A DNA stretch of 36,366 nt from an uncultured Bacilli bacterium (GCA_934086145.1 CAKOHV010000021.1:1-36366), one strand, 5' to 3'. Positions 6,751-15,002 are shown, counted from the first letter of the stretch. The notes: generated by a model not told the origin, from the sequence alone. Numbers and translations: made by a program.

Positions 6751-7288
6751 ATTCTTGTATTTTGTTAACTTGGAACAATTCTACTTCAACAGGTGTTTCT
6801 TGTCCAAATAAGTCTATTAAAACATTTAATCTATTATTTTCTGTATCAATACTATCAACAGTTCCTGTCATTCCTTTAAATGGACCATCAATAATTGTTA
6901 CTTTGCAACCTACAGTCATTTCTGATTCAATATCAACTCTACTCATCCCCATTGTTGCCAAAATATGATCGATTTCTTGTGGCATCAAAGGAGTTGGTTT
7001 AGCTTTATGTCCTGATGAACCTATAAATCCTGTTACTCCTGGAGTATTACGTACAATATACCAAGCTTCATCTGACATGATCATTTCAACTAAAACATAA
7101 CCAGGAAACATTTTTTTAACTTTTTCTTTTTTTACGCCATCTTTTATTTCAACTTCTGTAGTTTCAGGAATTATTACTCTAAAAATATGATCTTGCATTC
7201 CCATTGAAACTGCTCTTGATTCCAATTTTTCTTTTACTTTTGCTTCATGACCACTATAAGTATTAACAACATACCATTCTTTTTCCAT
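6749..7288 (-). CDS. nusG: transcription termination/antitermination factor NusG
   Basis: General elongation factor that binds RNA polymerase with its NGN domain and couples to Rho or the ribosome through its KOW domain. The 179-aa product starts with the typical EKEWYVVNTYSGHEAKVKEKL, has FPGYVLVEM and VRNTPGVTGFIG in the NGN domain, and ends with the KOW segment (VTIIDGPFKGMTGTVDSID). Its start overlaps the stop of secE by one base (TAATG), so the two are coupled. It is followed by a strong terminator, not by rplK, which is unusual for this locus. Confidence 0.97.
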   Translation of the reverse strand: MEKEWYVVNTYSGHEAKVKEKLESRAVSMGMQDHIFRVIIPETTEVEIKDGVKKEKVKKMFPGYVLVEMIMSDEAWYIVRNTPGVTGFIGSSGHKAKPTPLMPQEIDHILATMGMSRVDIESEMTVGCKVTIIDGPFKGMTGTVDSIDTENNRLNVLIDLFGQETPVEVELFQVNKIQE

Positions 7289-7656
7289 TATACAAACAAT
7301 CCTTTCACAAATGCTACTAATAATTGAGTTAGTTCAAAAAAGCCAACTAAAATCAAACAAATTACTATTACAGCAACAGTTGATTTTAAAACTTCGCTAC
7401 CTTTAGGCCAAACAACCTTTTCTAACTCTTTATTCAATGATTTAAAATATCCTTCTTTTTTAGCTGAAGATTTCTTCTTATCTTTGCCATTTTTCTTTTT
7501 TTCACTTTTAGAAGATTTTTCTTTTTCTTCTCTTTCTTCTTCCAATTCTTCTTGTTCTACAACCACTTCAGAAGCATCAGTTTCAACTTCAGAAGTAACA
7601 TCTTCTTCTAATATTTCTTCTTTTTCAAGCATTTTTTTTGTTTGCTTTTGTGCCAT
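7288..7656 (-). CDS. secE: preprotein translocase subunit SecE with long charged N-terminal extension
   Basis: Small essential subunit that clamps SecY in the Sec translocon. The family core is at residues about 68-122: an amphipathic helix with FKSLNKELEKVVWPKGSEV, the conserved WP signature, then one transmembrane helix (about 92-117). In Firmicutes SecE is usually 60-75 aa; here about 67 extra residues precede the core, an acidic stretch (about 11-46) followed by a Lys/Ser-rich stretch (about 47-67), both predicted to be disordered and cytoplasmic. The start is supported by ATGAGGTGAACTT. No rpmG (L33) gene lies between sigH and secE, where many Bacilli have one. Forms an operon with nusG. 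Confidence 0.95.
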   Translation of the reverse strand: MAQKQTKKMLEKEEILEEDVTSEVETDASEVVVEQEELEEEREEKEKSSKSEKKKNGKDKKKSSAKKEGYFKSLNKELEKVVWPKGSEVLKSTVAVIVICLILVGFFELTQLLVAFVKGLFV

Positions 7657-7707
7657 AAGTTCACCTCATTTTTTTGTATTAAAAAAACACCTTTTCGTGC
7701 TACCAAT

Positions 7708-7736
7708 AAAATAACACATTTCCTTTATAAATACAA
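7708..7736 (-). promoter_or_regulatory. secE-nusG promoter
   Basis: TTGTAT (7731-7736), 17-nt spacer, TATTTT (7708-7713), with TGTGT just before the -10 box, as in extended -10 promoters of Firmicutes. It lies 9 nt past the sigH stop; no terminator is seen between sigH and secE, so readthrough may also supply this operon. Confidence 0.65.
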
Positions 7737-7744
7737 GTCTTTTA

Positions 7745-8359
7745 CTACCTTTCATCTAAGATCTTTTTTATTTTTGTTTTTATTCGTTGCATTGAATTAT
7801 CAACTTGTTTTGGCGTTTTATTCAAAATAAGCGCTATTTCATTATAATTCAAGCCACTAATCATTAAAGTATATACTTCATACTCTGCTGCTGACAAAGT
7901 TTCCTTTATTCTAGATAATAATTCTTTTAACTTTTCATCCTTTACTATTTGTTCTAATGGATCATTTAAAGAATTATCACTAAGTAAATCTCGTAAAGGG
8001 GATGAAAATTGTTCATAATTATATTCCAACGATAAAGAATCAGCTATCAATTTATTTTTAATACGCCCAGCTTTTTTAATTGATAATTGTAATCTTCGAT
8101 CAACACAAACTGTGATAAATCTTGCTAAAGAAGCATTTCGATCATCCCGGTACCCATTCAAAGCATCGGCAAAGCCAAGCAATGCATCTTGATACAAATC
8201 ATTATAGTCATATCCAAGTACTGATGCCATATTCAAATATTTCTTCACTTCTATGTCAATTATATATCGATATTTTTCAAAAATAGCGTCTTTAGCTTCT
8301 TCACTACTTTCATTAATCATTTGTAGCAAATAATCATCACTAAAATTTTCGTAATTCAT
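7745..8359 (-). CDS. sigH: RNA polymerase sigma factor, SigH-like
   Basis: Sigma-70 family factor of 204 aa. Region 2 is visible at about residues 25-100, including DLYQDALLGFADALNGY (54-70) and a basic stretch RRLQLSIKKAGR. Region 4 occupies about 140-204 with an HTH (SAAEYEVYTLMISGLNYNEI, then NKTPKQVDNSMQRIKTKIK) for the -35 box. Length and position between rlmB and secE match SigH of Bacillus, which controls entry to sporulation and competence. Whether this lineage sporulates cannot be told from here, so the regulon is unknown. AGGTAGG precedes the ATG and overlaps the stop codon of rlmB; mrnC-rlmB-sigH look like one operon. Confidence 0.9.
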   Translation of the reverse strand: MNYENFSDDYLLQMINESSEEAKDAIFEKYRYIIDIEVKKYLNMASVLGYDYNDLYQDALLGFADALNGYRDDRNASLARFITVCVDRRLQLSIKKAGRIKNKLIADSLSLEYNYEQFSSPLRDLLSDNSLNDPLEQIVKDEKLKELLSRIKETLSAAEYEVYTLMISGLNYNEIALILNKTPKQVDNSMQRIKTKIKKILDER

Positions 8360-8365
8360 AGTAAC

Positions 8366-9049
8366 CTACCTGTTAACAATACCATAAATTAAAATACCAG
8401 CTGCTACGGAAGCATTTAAACTATTAACGCTCCCATATTGTGGGATTGCCAAAATTTGATCACAAGACTTCTTCACTAATCTTCCTACGCCATTGCCTTC
8501 ACTACCAATTACTAATAAAACTTTATCAGCAAAAGAAACATCACGATAATTTGTTCCATCCATATCTGCCGCATAAACAAAGTAGCCATTTTTTTTAAAT
8601 TCTTCAATTGTGTTTACTAAATTATTAACAATTGCTACATCAACATATTCCAAAGCTCCACTACTAGTACGCATAACAGTACTCGTTACACCCACACTAC
8701 GATCTTTAGGAATTATAACAGACTTAATTCCCGCTGCTTCACAAGTTCTAATAATTGCCCCTAAATTATGAGGATCTTCTAAATGATCAAGCATTACAAC
8801 AACTTTATCATTTAACATCTTTTTATAATCAGCATACTCATAATCATCAACGACCATAATAATTCCTTGATGCTTCCCTTCAACCATCTTATCCATCGCT
8901 TTAAGATCCATGAAAGAGTAACTAATCTTTTTATCTTTAATAAAGCTTAAAATTTCATTATCATTAAAGTTGTGTGCCAAATAAATTCTTTTAATACTTT
9001 TAATATCATTTTTCATTTCATTAAAAACATTTTTACCAAATACCTTCAT
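8366..9049 (-). CDS. rlmB: 23S rRNA 2'-O-ribose methyltransferase, TrmH/RlmB family
   Basis: SPOUT-class methyltransferase; RlmB modifies G2251 in the peptidyl-transferase P-loop of 23S rRNA using SAM. The N-terminal substrate-binding region is at about residues 1-75 and the trefoil-knot catalytic domain follows: LDHLEDPHNLGAIIRTCEAA (motif 1, with the catalytic Asn/Arg), LVIGSEGNGVG (motif 2) and IPQYGSVNSLNASVAAGI (motif 3). At 227 aa it is slightly shorter than the E. coli protein. Its ATG is 1 nt beyond the mrnC stop (TAATATG), and the Shine-Dalgarno TTAGGAGAA is made by the final codons of mrnC, so the two are coupled. Equivalent to yacO in Bacillus. Confidence 0.93.
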   Translation of the reverse strand: MKVFGKNVFNEMKNDIKSIKRIYLAHNFNDNEILSFIKDKKISYSFMDLKAMDKMVEGKHQGIIMVVDDYEYADYKKMLNDKVVVMLDHLEDPHNLGAIIRTCEAAGIKSVIIPKDRSVGVTSTVMRTSSGALEYVDVAIVNNLVNTIEEFKKNGYFVYAADMDGTNYRDVSFADKVLLVIGSEGNGVGRLVKKSCDQILAIPQYGSVNSLNASVAAGILIYGIVNR

Positions 9050-9050
9050 A

Positions 9051-9410
9051 TTATTCTCCTAAAATATAATTCATTATCTCTTCTATTCGTTTATTATCTT
9101 TTTCAAAATACAAGCGTCCTATTAGGGCTTCCAAGCCAGTTGCCATTCGATAAGTAACAATATCTGCACTTTTAGTACGAGGTCCTTTAGCATTTCTTCC
9201 CCATTTTACTATTTCAATTTCACGTTCTGACAAAAAGCCATCGTTAATTAATCTTTCCAAATGTTTTCTTTGACTAGTTGCACTTACGTAATTTAAACTT
9301 TCTTTTTGCAGTTCACCTATTTTAGCATAGCCTTTTCTTATCAAAAATTCTCTTACATAATCTTCATAAACCGTATCGCCCATATATGCCATTACTAAAG
9401 GATTACACAT
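9051..9410 (-). CDS. mrnC: Mini-ribonuclease III
   Basis: RNase III-type endonuclease lacking the dsRNA-binding domain; in B. subtilis it matures the 3' and 5' ends of 23S rRNA. The 119-aa product has the signature LVMAYMGDTVYEDYVREFL, with the acidic Asp and Glu of the active site, and a second helix LSEREIEIVKWGRNAKG followed by ATGLEALIGRLYFE, which carries the second catalytic Glu. It is the first gene of the mrnC-rlmB-sigH operon. In many Firmicutes cysS directly precedes mrnC; here cysS is about 18 kb away. GGTGA lies upstream of the ATG. Confidence 0.94.
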   Translation of the reverse strand: MCNPLVMAYMGDTVYEDYVREFLIRKGYAKIGELQKESLNYVSATSQRKHLERLINDGFLSEREIEIVKWGRNAKGPRTKSADIVTYRMATGLEALIGRLYFEKDNKRIEEIMNYILGE

Positions 9411-9473
9411 ATCAAATCACCAAATATAATTTAACACAAAAAGAAAAAAAATTCGACATTTATGTATTAAAAA

Positions 9474-9499
9474 AAAGAATTATTTTGTTTTAATTCTTT
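9474..9499 (-). terminator. lgt-trxB terminator
   Basis: Stem AAAGAATT / AATTCTTT with a 10-nt loop, followed by eight T on the minus strand. It covers the trxB stop codon. The stem is AT-rich and thus weak alone, but the T-run is long. Confidence 0.65.
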
Positions 9500-10379
9500 T
9501 TATAACTTCATTAGCTGCTATTGCTCCTTCAGCATTCGCTGTAACAATTTGGTACATTTCTTTTTTTATTATATCTCCTACCGCATATATTCCCGAGCGC
9601 TCTGTTTCATACTTTTCATTCACCTTTATATAGCCCATTTCATCAGCCAAACCTAATGTAATAGCGAAATTAGTTCCAGGAACATATCCAATATATGCAA
9701 ACAAGCATGAAACATTTAAGCATTTTCCATTATCAAGAGTTACTGAAGCTAACTTGTCATCATCAACATTTAAAGCGACTATTTTTCGATTCTTCTTTAA
9801 AATAATATTATCACTATTTACAACTCTATCAACTAAAGTTGCCGCCGCTTTAAAGTTTTCACTACGATGAATTAAATAAACTCTCTGACAAATGTTAGCT
9901 AAATACAAGGCCTCTGTTAATGCACTTTCGCCACCACCAACAACTGCTACATCTTGATTTTTATACAAATAGCCATCACATAATGCACAATGACTTAATC
10001 CTTTACCTAACAAGGTATCTTCATTTTCCAAGCCTAATTTTCTAGATACTCTACCTGTTGCAATAATTAAATATTTGCAACGATATTCATTTTTTTTCGT
10101 CTTAACAATCTTGTCATTAGCATCTTCAACAACATCTAAGACTTCTTCATTCTTATAATTTACTTCTAACTGTTTAATCTGTGAATACAAATTAAAAGCC
10201 AATTCTGGTCCCGTCACATTATAGTATCCAGGGTAATTATCAATTCTATCAATAAAATTTAGATAACCTCCTACCATGCCTTTATCTAAGCATAAAATAT
10301 TTAATCCCGCTCTTTTAGCATATATAGAAGCCGTAACTCCAGCCGGTCCCATTCCGACAATTATCAAATCATAAACCAT
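9480..10379 (-). CDS. trxB: thioredoxin reductase-like flavoprotein
   Basis: Two-domain FAD/pyridine-nucleotide oxidoreductase of 299 aa that would reduce thioredoxin or a related protein. The FAD motif GMGPAG is at residues 9-14, the redox-active CALC at 131-134 (CATC in most TrxB), the nucleotide-binding GGGESA at 148-153, and GIYAVGD near 263-269. The NADPH-selecting motif HRRxxxR is changed to HRSENFK (171-177), losing two of the three arginine/basic positions that hold the 2'-phosphate, so NADH or a different electron donor is possible. It lies 3 nt after lgt with AAGGG upstream, as in other Bacilli where lgt and trxB adjoin. A FAD-dependent ferredoxin- or flavin-linked reductase is the main alternative. 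Confidence 0.88.
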   Translation of the reverse strand: MVYDLIIVGMGPAGVTASIYAKRAGLNILCLDKGMVGGYLNFIDRIDNYPGYYNVTGPELAFNLYSQIKQLEVNYKNEEVLDVVEDANDKIVKTKKNEYRCKYLIIATGRVSRKLGLENEDTLLGKGLSHCALCDGYLYKNQDVAVVGGGESALTEALYLANICQRVYLIHRSENFKAAATLVDRVVNSDNIILKKNRKIVALNVDDDKLASVTLDNGKCLNVSCLFAYIGYVPGTNFAITLGLADEMGYIKVNEKYETERSGIYAVGDIIKKEMYQIVTANAEGAIAANEVIKRIKTK

Positions 10380-10382
10380 TAA

Positions 10383-11183
10383 TTATTTTCCCTTCTTATA
10401 ATAAATCTCACTATCTTTCTTAATAAACAAATAAGCTAAAAAAATCAAACCAAAAGCAATTGATAAAATAGAAAAAACTTGAGCCATTTTTAGATTGCCT
10501 ATCATCAACGAATCTGTTCTTAACGATTCAATAAAGAAACGACCTATTCCATACCAAATAAAATATAAACAGGTTAATTGTCCTTTCTTCAATCCTTTCA
10601 AATAACGACGAATAAGCAATAAGAAAAGTGCTCCCATAAAACACCACAACGATTCATAAAAAAATGTTGGATGATAGTAAACGTTATCAATTTTCATTCC
10701 TTGAATAACAAAAGAAGGAATAAACTTCATATTTTGTAAATTACTTAACGTCGTTATCGGGCCATGGGCTTCACTATTAAAAAAGTTTCCCCATCTTCCA
10801 ATTGCTTGCGCTAGCAATAAAGATATACTAATTAAATCAGTCGTTCTTAAAATATCAACTTTTTTTAATCTACAATAAACTATTAAGGTTATTAACCCCG
10901 CAATAGTTCCTCCATGAATGGCTAAACCACCATTCCAAATTTTAAATATTTCAAAAAAGTTATTGGCATAATAGCTAAAATTAAACAAAACATAATACAA
11001 TCGTGCTCCTAAAATGCCAAATATTACTACATAAAAAGCCAAATCAAAAATAAAATCTTTTTCATAGTTGAACTTTTTACTCTCTTGTTTCGCTAATAAA
11101 TAAGCCACTATAATTCCCGTCAATATACATATTGAATACCATCTAATTTCAATTGGTCCCATTGAAAAAGCTACCGGATTCAT
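10383..11183 (-). CDS. lgt: prolipoprotein diacylglyceryl transferase
   Basis: Integral membrane enzyme that moves diacylglycerol from phosphatidylglycerol to the lipobox Cys of prolipoproteins, the first step of lipoprotein maturation. About seven transmembrane helices are visible. The Lgt signature GRWGNFFNSEAHG and the upstream GGLAIHGG are intact, as is the C-terminal YGIGRFFIESLR. I chose ATG at 11181-11183 (MNPVAFSMG) because GAGGAGGT sits 7 nt upstream; a start at 11207 would place the Shine-Dalgarno site inside the gene. Product 266 aa. Followed by trxB in the same operon. Confidence 0.96.
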   Translation of the reverse strand: MNPVAFSMGPIEIRWYSICILTGIIVAYLLAKQESKKFNYEKDFIFDLAFYVVIFGILGARLYYVLFNFSYYANNFFEIFKIWNGGLAIHGGTIAGLITLIVYCRLKKVDILRTTDLISISLLLAQAIGRWGNFFNSEAHGPITTLSNLQNMKFIPSFVIQGMKIDNVYYHPTFFYESLWCFMGALFLLLIRRYLKGLKKGQLTCLYFIWYGIGRFFIESLRTDSLMIGNLKMAQVFSILSIAFGLIFLAYLFIKKDSEIYYKKGK

Positions 11184-11205
11184 ATAATACCTCCTCAGTA
11201 AAAAC

Positions 11206-11211
11206 ATTATA
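11206..11211 (-). promoter_or_regulatory. lgt-trxB promoter (extended -10)
   Basis: TATGTTATAAT on the minus strand gives a perfect -10 with the TGn extension. The -35 region is poor. It lies between the terminator of the upstream operon and the lgt Shine-Dalgarno site. Confidence 0.6.
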
Positions 11212-11241
11212 ACATAAATCTTTTTATATCTACCAATAGTT

Positions 11242-11270
11242 AAAAAAGCTCTATTTCAATAAAGCTTTTT
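11242..11270 (-). terminator. terminator of the radical SAM-uvrA operon
   Basis: Stem AAAAAGCTcTATT / AATAaAGCTTTTT with one mismatch and a tiny loop, followed by T-rich sequence on the minus strand. It sits 2 nt past the stop of the 126-aa gene. Confidence 0.75.
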
Positions 11271-11271
11271 C

Positions 11272-11643
11272 CTATTTTAGATTTTTTAATAAATCAACAA
11301 GTTTCATAAAATTTTCTGGATAATGAGTAGCCCCACTCTTATGATAATAAGTATCAAACTCATCATAAAAAGCTAAACGCCATTTGGGAGACATTGGCTT
11401 ATGATCTTTACTTTTATCTGGCCAAAAATCAAATTCATCTAATTCCGCATAATCCCATACTAAATCGAATATTTTTTGTTTTATTTCATCATCAGCTTGA
11501 TATTCCCACAATTTTCCGTCAACATCTATTACATTTTCTAATAAATTAACGATAATGTAATTCATATCCCCATATTCTAATTCAACTCTTTTTATCATTG
11601 GTTTATTTCGAACTTTTTTTGTAACTTCTAATTCCCTCGCCAT
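11272..11643 (-). CDS. small acidic protein of unknown function (123-126 aa)
   Basis: I do not recognise the family. The product is soluble, acidic and rich in aromatic residues in the C-terminal half: DEFDFWPD, PKWRLAFYDEFDTYYHKSG and YPENFMKLVDLLKNL stand out. It shows no signal peptide, membrane helix or Cys. The ATG at 11641-11643 fits the TAGGATGG site best; an ATG three codons earlier (11652) overlaps that site. The uvrA stop codon TAG is part of the Shine-Dalgarno region, so expression is tied to uvrA. It is last in the radical SAM-182 aa-uvrA operon, ahead of a terminator. A role in DNA repair is possible from context only. Confidence 0.75.
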   Translation of the reverse strand: MARELEVTKKVRNKPMIKRVELEYGDMNYIIVNLLENVIDVDGKLWEYQADDEIKQKIFDLVWDYAELDEFDFWPDKSKDHKPMSPKWRLAFYDEFDTYYHKSGATHYPENFMKLVDLLKNLK

Positions 11644-11653
11644 ATTTACCATC

Positions 11654-14458
11654 CTACAAATATTTTTTTAGCCATTGACCAGTATAACTTTCTTCTACTT
11701 TGGCAATTTCCTCTGGTGTTCCCGTAGCTACTATTCTTCCACCTTGGTCTCCACCTTCTGGGCCCAAATCAATTACATAATCAGCCACTTTTATAACATC
11801 TAAATTATGTTCTATTACAATTACTGTATCACCATTATCAACAATACGTTGTAAAATAACTAACAATTTCTTAATATCATCACTATGTAATCCTGTCGTA
11901 GGTTCATCTAAAATGAAAACACTTTTACCAGTAGCTTTCTTTTGAAGTTCTTTAGCTAATTTAACACGGCCTGCTTCACCACCTGATAACGTTGGAGCTG
12001 GTTGTCCAAGTTCAATATATGATAAACCAACATCCATCATAACCTGAATTTTATTTCTTACTTTAGGAATATTATCAAAGAAATCTAGTGCTTCTGAAAC
12101 ACGCATATGTAATACTTCTGAAATATTTTTATCTTTAAACTTAACATCTAAAGTTTCTTTATTATATCTAGTTCCTTTACAAACTTCACAAGGAACATAA
12201 ACATCTGGCAAAAAATTCATTTCTATTTTTTTAACACCATCACCCCAACAAGCTTCACAACGACCGCCCTTGACGTTAAAGGAGAATCTATTCTTACCAT
12301 AGCCACGCATTTTGGCTTCTTTCATATTGGCAAAAACATCTCTTATATCATCAAAAACACCAACATAAGTTGCCGGATTACTTCGTGGAGTTCTCCCAAT
12401 CGGATCTTGCGTAATGTGAACTACCTTATCAATGTTTTCTAATCCCTTAATTTCTTTACATTTTCCAACCACAGTCTTTGATTTATAGACCTTCTTAGTT
12501 AATGCATTATACAATATATCATTAACTAAAGTCGACTTACCTGAACCTGAAACCCCCGTTACACAAATAAACTTTCCTAAAGGAAACTTAACATTTATAT
12601 TTTTTAAATTATGTTCTTTAGCTCCCTTAACCTCCAAAAATAATCCATTTCCTTTTCTTCTTTTAGTAGGAACTTCTATTTTATATTCACCAGTTAAATA
12701 TTTACCCGTTAACGAATTAGGATTTTTCATAACTTCTTCCGGCGTACCACAAGCCATTATTTTTCCTCCGTTAACACCAGCCCCTGGTCCTACATCAACC
12801 AAGTAATCAGCGGCCAACATTGTATCTGTATCATGTTCAACAACAATCAACGTATTTCCTAAATCACGCATTTCTTTCATTGAAGCAATTAATTTTTCAT
12901 TATCACGTTGATGTAAACCAATACTAGGTTCATCCAAAACATATAAAACCCCACTTAACTTACTACCAATTTGCGTAGCCAATCTAATTCGTTGTGCTTC
13001 ACCTCCAGATAAAGTTCCCGCCGCTCTATTAAGTGTCAAATACCCCAAGCCAACGTTATTTAAAAATTCTAAACGATTACAAATTTCTTTAACCAGTAAT
13101 TCACTGATTGTCTGTTGCTCTTTGGTCAACTTTAATTTTTTCATAAACTCAAATAAGTCTTCAATACTTAAAGCCGTCATATCATAGATATTTTTCTTGT
13201 TGATAAAAACATTTAAAATATCTTTTTTTAATCTTGTTCCATGGCATAAAGAACATTCTGTTTCAATCATAAAGCCTTCTATCCATTCTCTAACCCAACC
13301 AGCACTAGTTTCAACATGACGACGTTCTAGATTATTTATAATCCCTTCAAAGAAATCACTCTTAGTTCGAATATTACCATTTTTAGAAACATATTTAAAA
13401 TCCATCACTTCAGTTGTTCCATACAAAATCTTATCTAATTTAGTACGAGGAAGTTTTGAGATAGGCACATCCAAATCAATATCATAATAATCAGCTACCG
13501 TCGACACCTCCGTAAATAAAGTGTTCTGATCTTCTGATAAAGTTAAAATTCCCCCTTCTCTTATTGACTTACTCTTATCAGGAATTAATAAATCCTCAGA
13601 TATTTTCATTTTCACACCTAAGCCATTACATTCTTGGCATGCTCCCCATGGCGAATTGAAAGAAAACATTCTTGTTTCTAATTGTGGCATTGAAAAATTA
13701 CAATGTACACAAGCATAGTTTTCACTCATTAATAATTCTTCGCCACCAATTATCTTTAATAAGACCATTCCGCCAGCTAAGCCGCAACTATTTTCGATTG
13801 ATTCAAAGATTCGACTACGTTCATCACTACGAACAACCACTCTATCAACCACTACTTCAATAGTATCCTTTTTATTTTTTTCTAATTTAATTTCTGAAGC
13901 TAAATCAACTACTTCACCATTAACACGAACTCTTGTGTAACCTTTCTGTCTCAAATCATCTAAAACTTGTTGGTGAGATCCCTTCTCATCGCGTACAACA
14001 GGCGCCATTATCTCAACCTTTGTGCCTTCAGGGAAACCCATAACTTTATTAGTCATTTCTTCAATACTTTGACTTTTAATCGGTTCATGATGATTAGGAC
14101 AATACGGAACACCAATTCGTGCAAATAACAGTCTTAAATAATCATAAATTTCAGTTACTGTCCCTACTGTACTACGTGGATTATTATTGGTACTCTTTTG
14201 ATCAATGCTAATGCTAGGACTTAATCCTTCAATACTATCAACATCAGGTTTACTAGAGCCGCCTAAAAATTGACGAGCATAAGCTGACAAACTTTCCACA
14301 TATCTTCTTTGACCTTCAGCATATATAGTATCAAAAGCTAAACTACTCTTTCCTGAGCCAGAAACTCCAGTCATAACAACCAAAGAATTTTTAGGAATTT
14401 CTAAATCAACATTTTGTAGATTATTTTCTCTTGCACCTTTAATTATTATCTTATCCAT
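11654..14458 (-). CDS. uvrA: excinuclease ABC subunit A
   Basis: Damage-recognition ATPase of nucleotide excision repair, working as a dimer with UvrB. At 934 aa it has the standard length with two ABC modules. Visible are the first Walker A GVSGSGKSSLAF (near residue 31), the zinc-finger Cys pairs CVHC...CQEC and CEAC...CEVC, ABC signatures LSGGEAQRIRLA and LSGGEAGRVKLA, and Walker B VLDEPSIGL and ILDEPTTGL. The second signature has Gly where nearly all UvrA have Gln (EAQR), and the second zinc finger reads CWGDG rather than CQGDG. Its ATG lies within the last codons of the 182-aa gene (8-nt overlap), with GGTTGGTGA upstream. uvrB is 6 kb away in a separate transcript, not in the common uvrBA operon. 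Confidence 0.97.
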   Translation of the reverse strand: MDKIIIKGARENNLQNVDLEIPKNSLVVMTGVSGSGKSSLAFDTIYAEGQRRYVESLSAYARQFLGGSSKPDVDSIEGLSPSISIDQKSTNNNPRSTVGTVTEIYDYLRLLFARIGVPYCPNHHEPIKSQSIEEMTNKVMGFPEGTKVEIMAPVVRDEKGSHQQVLDDLRQKGYTRVRVNGEVVDLASEIKLEKNKKDTIEVVVDRVVVRSDERSRIFESIENSCGLAGGMVLLKIIGGEELLMSENYACVHCNFSMPQLETRMFSFNSPWGACQECNGLGVKMKISEDLLIPDKSKSIREGGILTLSEDQNTLFTEVSTVADYYDIDLDVPISKLPRTKLDKILYGTTEVMDFKYVSKNGNIRTKSDFFEGIINNLERRHVETSAGWVREWIEGFMIETECSLCHGTRLKKDILNVFINKKNIYDMTALSIEDLFEFMKKLKLTKEQQTISELLVKEICNRLEFLNNVGLGYLTLNRAAGTLSGGEAQRIRLATQIGSKLSGVLYVLDEPSIGLHQRDNEKLIASMKEMRDLGNTLIVVEHDTDTMLAADYLVDVGPGAGVNGGKIMACGTPEEVMKNPNSLTGKYLTGEYKIEVPTKRRKGNGLFLEVKGAKEHNLKNINVKFPLGKFICVTGVSGSGKSTLVNDILYNALTKKVYKSKTVVGKCKEIKGLENIDKVVHITQDPIGRTPRSNPATYVGVFDDIRDVFANMKEAKMRGYGKNRFSFNVKGGRCEACWGDGVKKIEMNFLPDVYVPCEVCKGTRYNKETLDVKFKDKNISEVLHMRVSEALDFFDNIPKVRNKIQVMMDVGLSYIELGQPAPTLSGGEAGRVKLAKELQKKATGKSVFILDEPTTGLHSDDIKKLLVILQRIVDNGDTVIVIEHNLDVIKVADYVIDLGPEGGDQGGRIVATGTPEEIAKVEESYTGQWLKKYL

Positions 14459-14999
14459 TTTTATTCACCAACCTTAAATTTAAATTATCTATTAAAAAAG
14501 AACGATTCCAAGAACTATAATATTTCTTATAAACATCTTTATCACCAAACTGGTAATATAATAAAGCACACATAACTGCTACATTATTCGAAAACTTATT
14601 TTTAAAAAAAATAATTTCTTCCGGTAACAATTTTGACGTTTTTATTACTTTTAAAACTTGCCAATCATTTAATTTTTTAAATATCTCAAAGACTTCATTT
14701 CTCGTTAAAAACTTTTTTACATACATACACCTACACGCATACATATCATAATAACCTTCATAATCATCTTCATATAAAACAGAATCTCCATAACCATAAA
14801 CTACGGCAATCTTATAGTTATTTATATCATTTGCATCAATATATCTAAAAACATCAGATATTGATGTACACATATGAAATCCATTACCTTGATTACCAAA
14901 TGATATATCTCCGTCAACTTTATAAGCTTTACCTGCCTCAAAGGGGATACCATATCTATTAGTTTTATCACTATTAAACGCTTTATACCCTTTTATCAC
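14451..14999 (-). CDS. 182-aa protein with phage-type GYKAF...FHMC domain, function unknown
   Basis: The N-terminal half matches a small domain I know from many phage and some chromosomal proteins: GYKAFNSDKTNRYG, FEAGKAYKVDG, and GNGFHMCTSISDVFRYI, that is a GYKxF start, an FExGKxY segment and a GFHxC segment followed by a DVF/Y helix. No function is established for it. The C-terminal half (about 95-182) is helical, KKFLTRNEVFEIFKKL onward. The start is GTG at 14997-14999, preceded by AAGGAGGTAACCT; this site is formed by the last two codons (Arg-Arg) and stop of the radical SAM gene. The gene overlaps uvrA by 8 nt, so it is a coupled middle gene of the operon. Confidence 0.7.
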   Translation of the reverse strand: MIKGYKAFNSDKTNRYGIPFEAGKAYKVDGDISFGNQGNGFHMCTSISDVFRYIDANDINNYKIAVVYGYGDSVLYEDDYEGYYDMYACRCMYVKKFLTRNEVFEIFKKLNDWQVLKVIKTSKLLPEEIIFFKNKFSNNVAVMCALLYYQFGDKDVYKKYYSSWNRSFLIDNLNLRLVNKNG

Positions 15000-15002
15000 A
15001 GG

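Noticed and set aside
7657..7744. Possible rpmG (ribosomal protein L33) between sigH and secE, as in Bacillus
   Set aside because: The gap is only 88 nt, filled by a promoter and the secE ribosome binding site; L33 needs about 150 nt.
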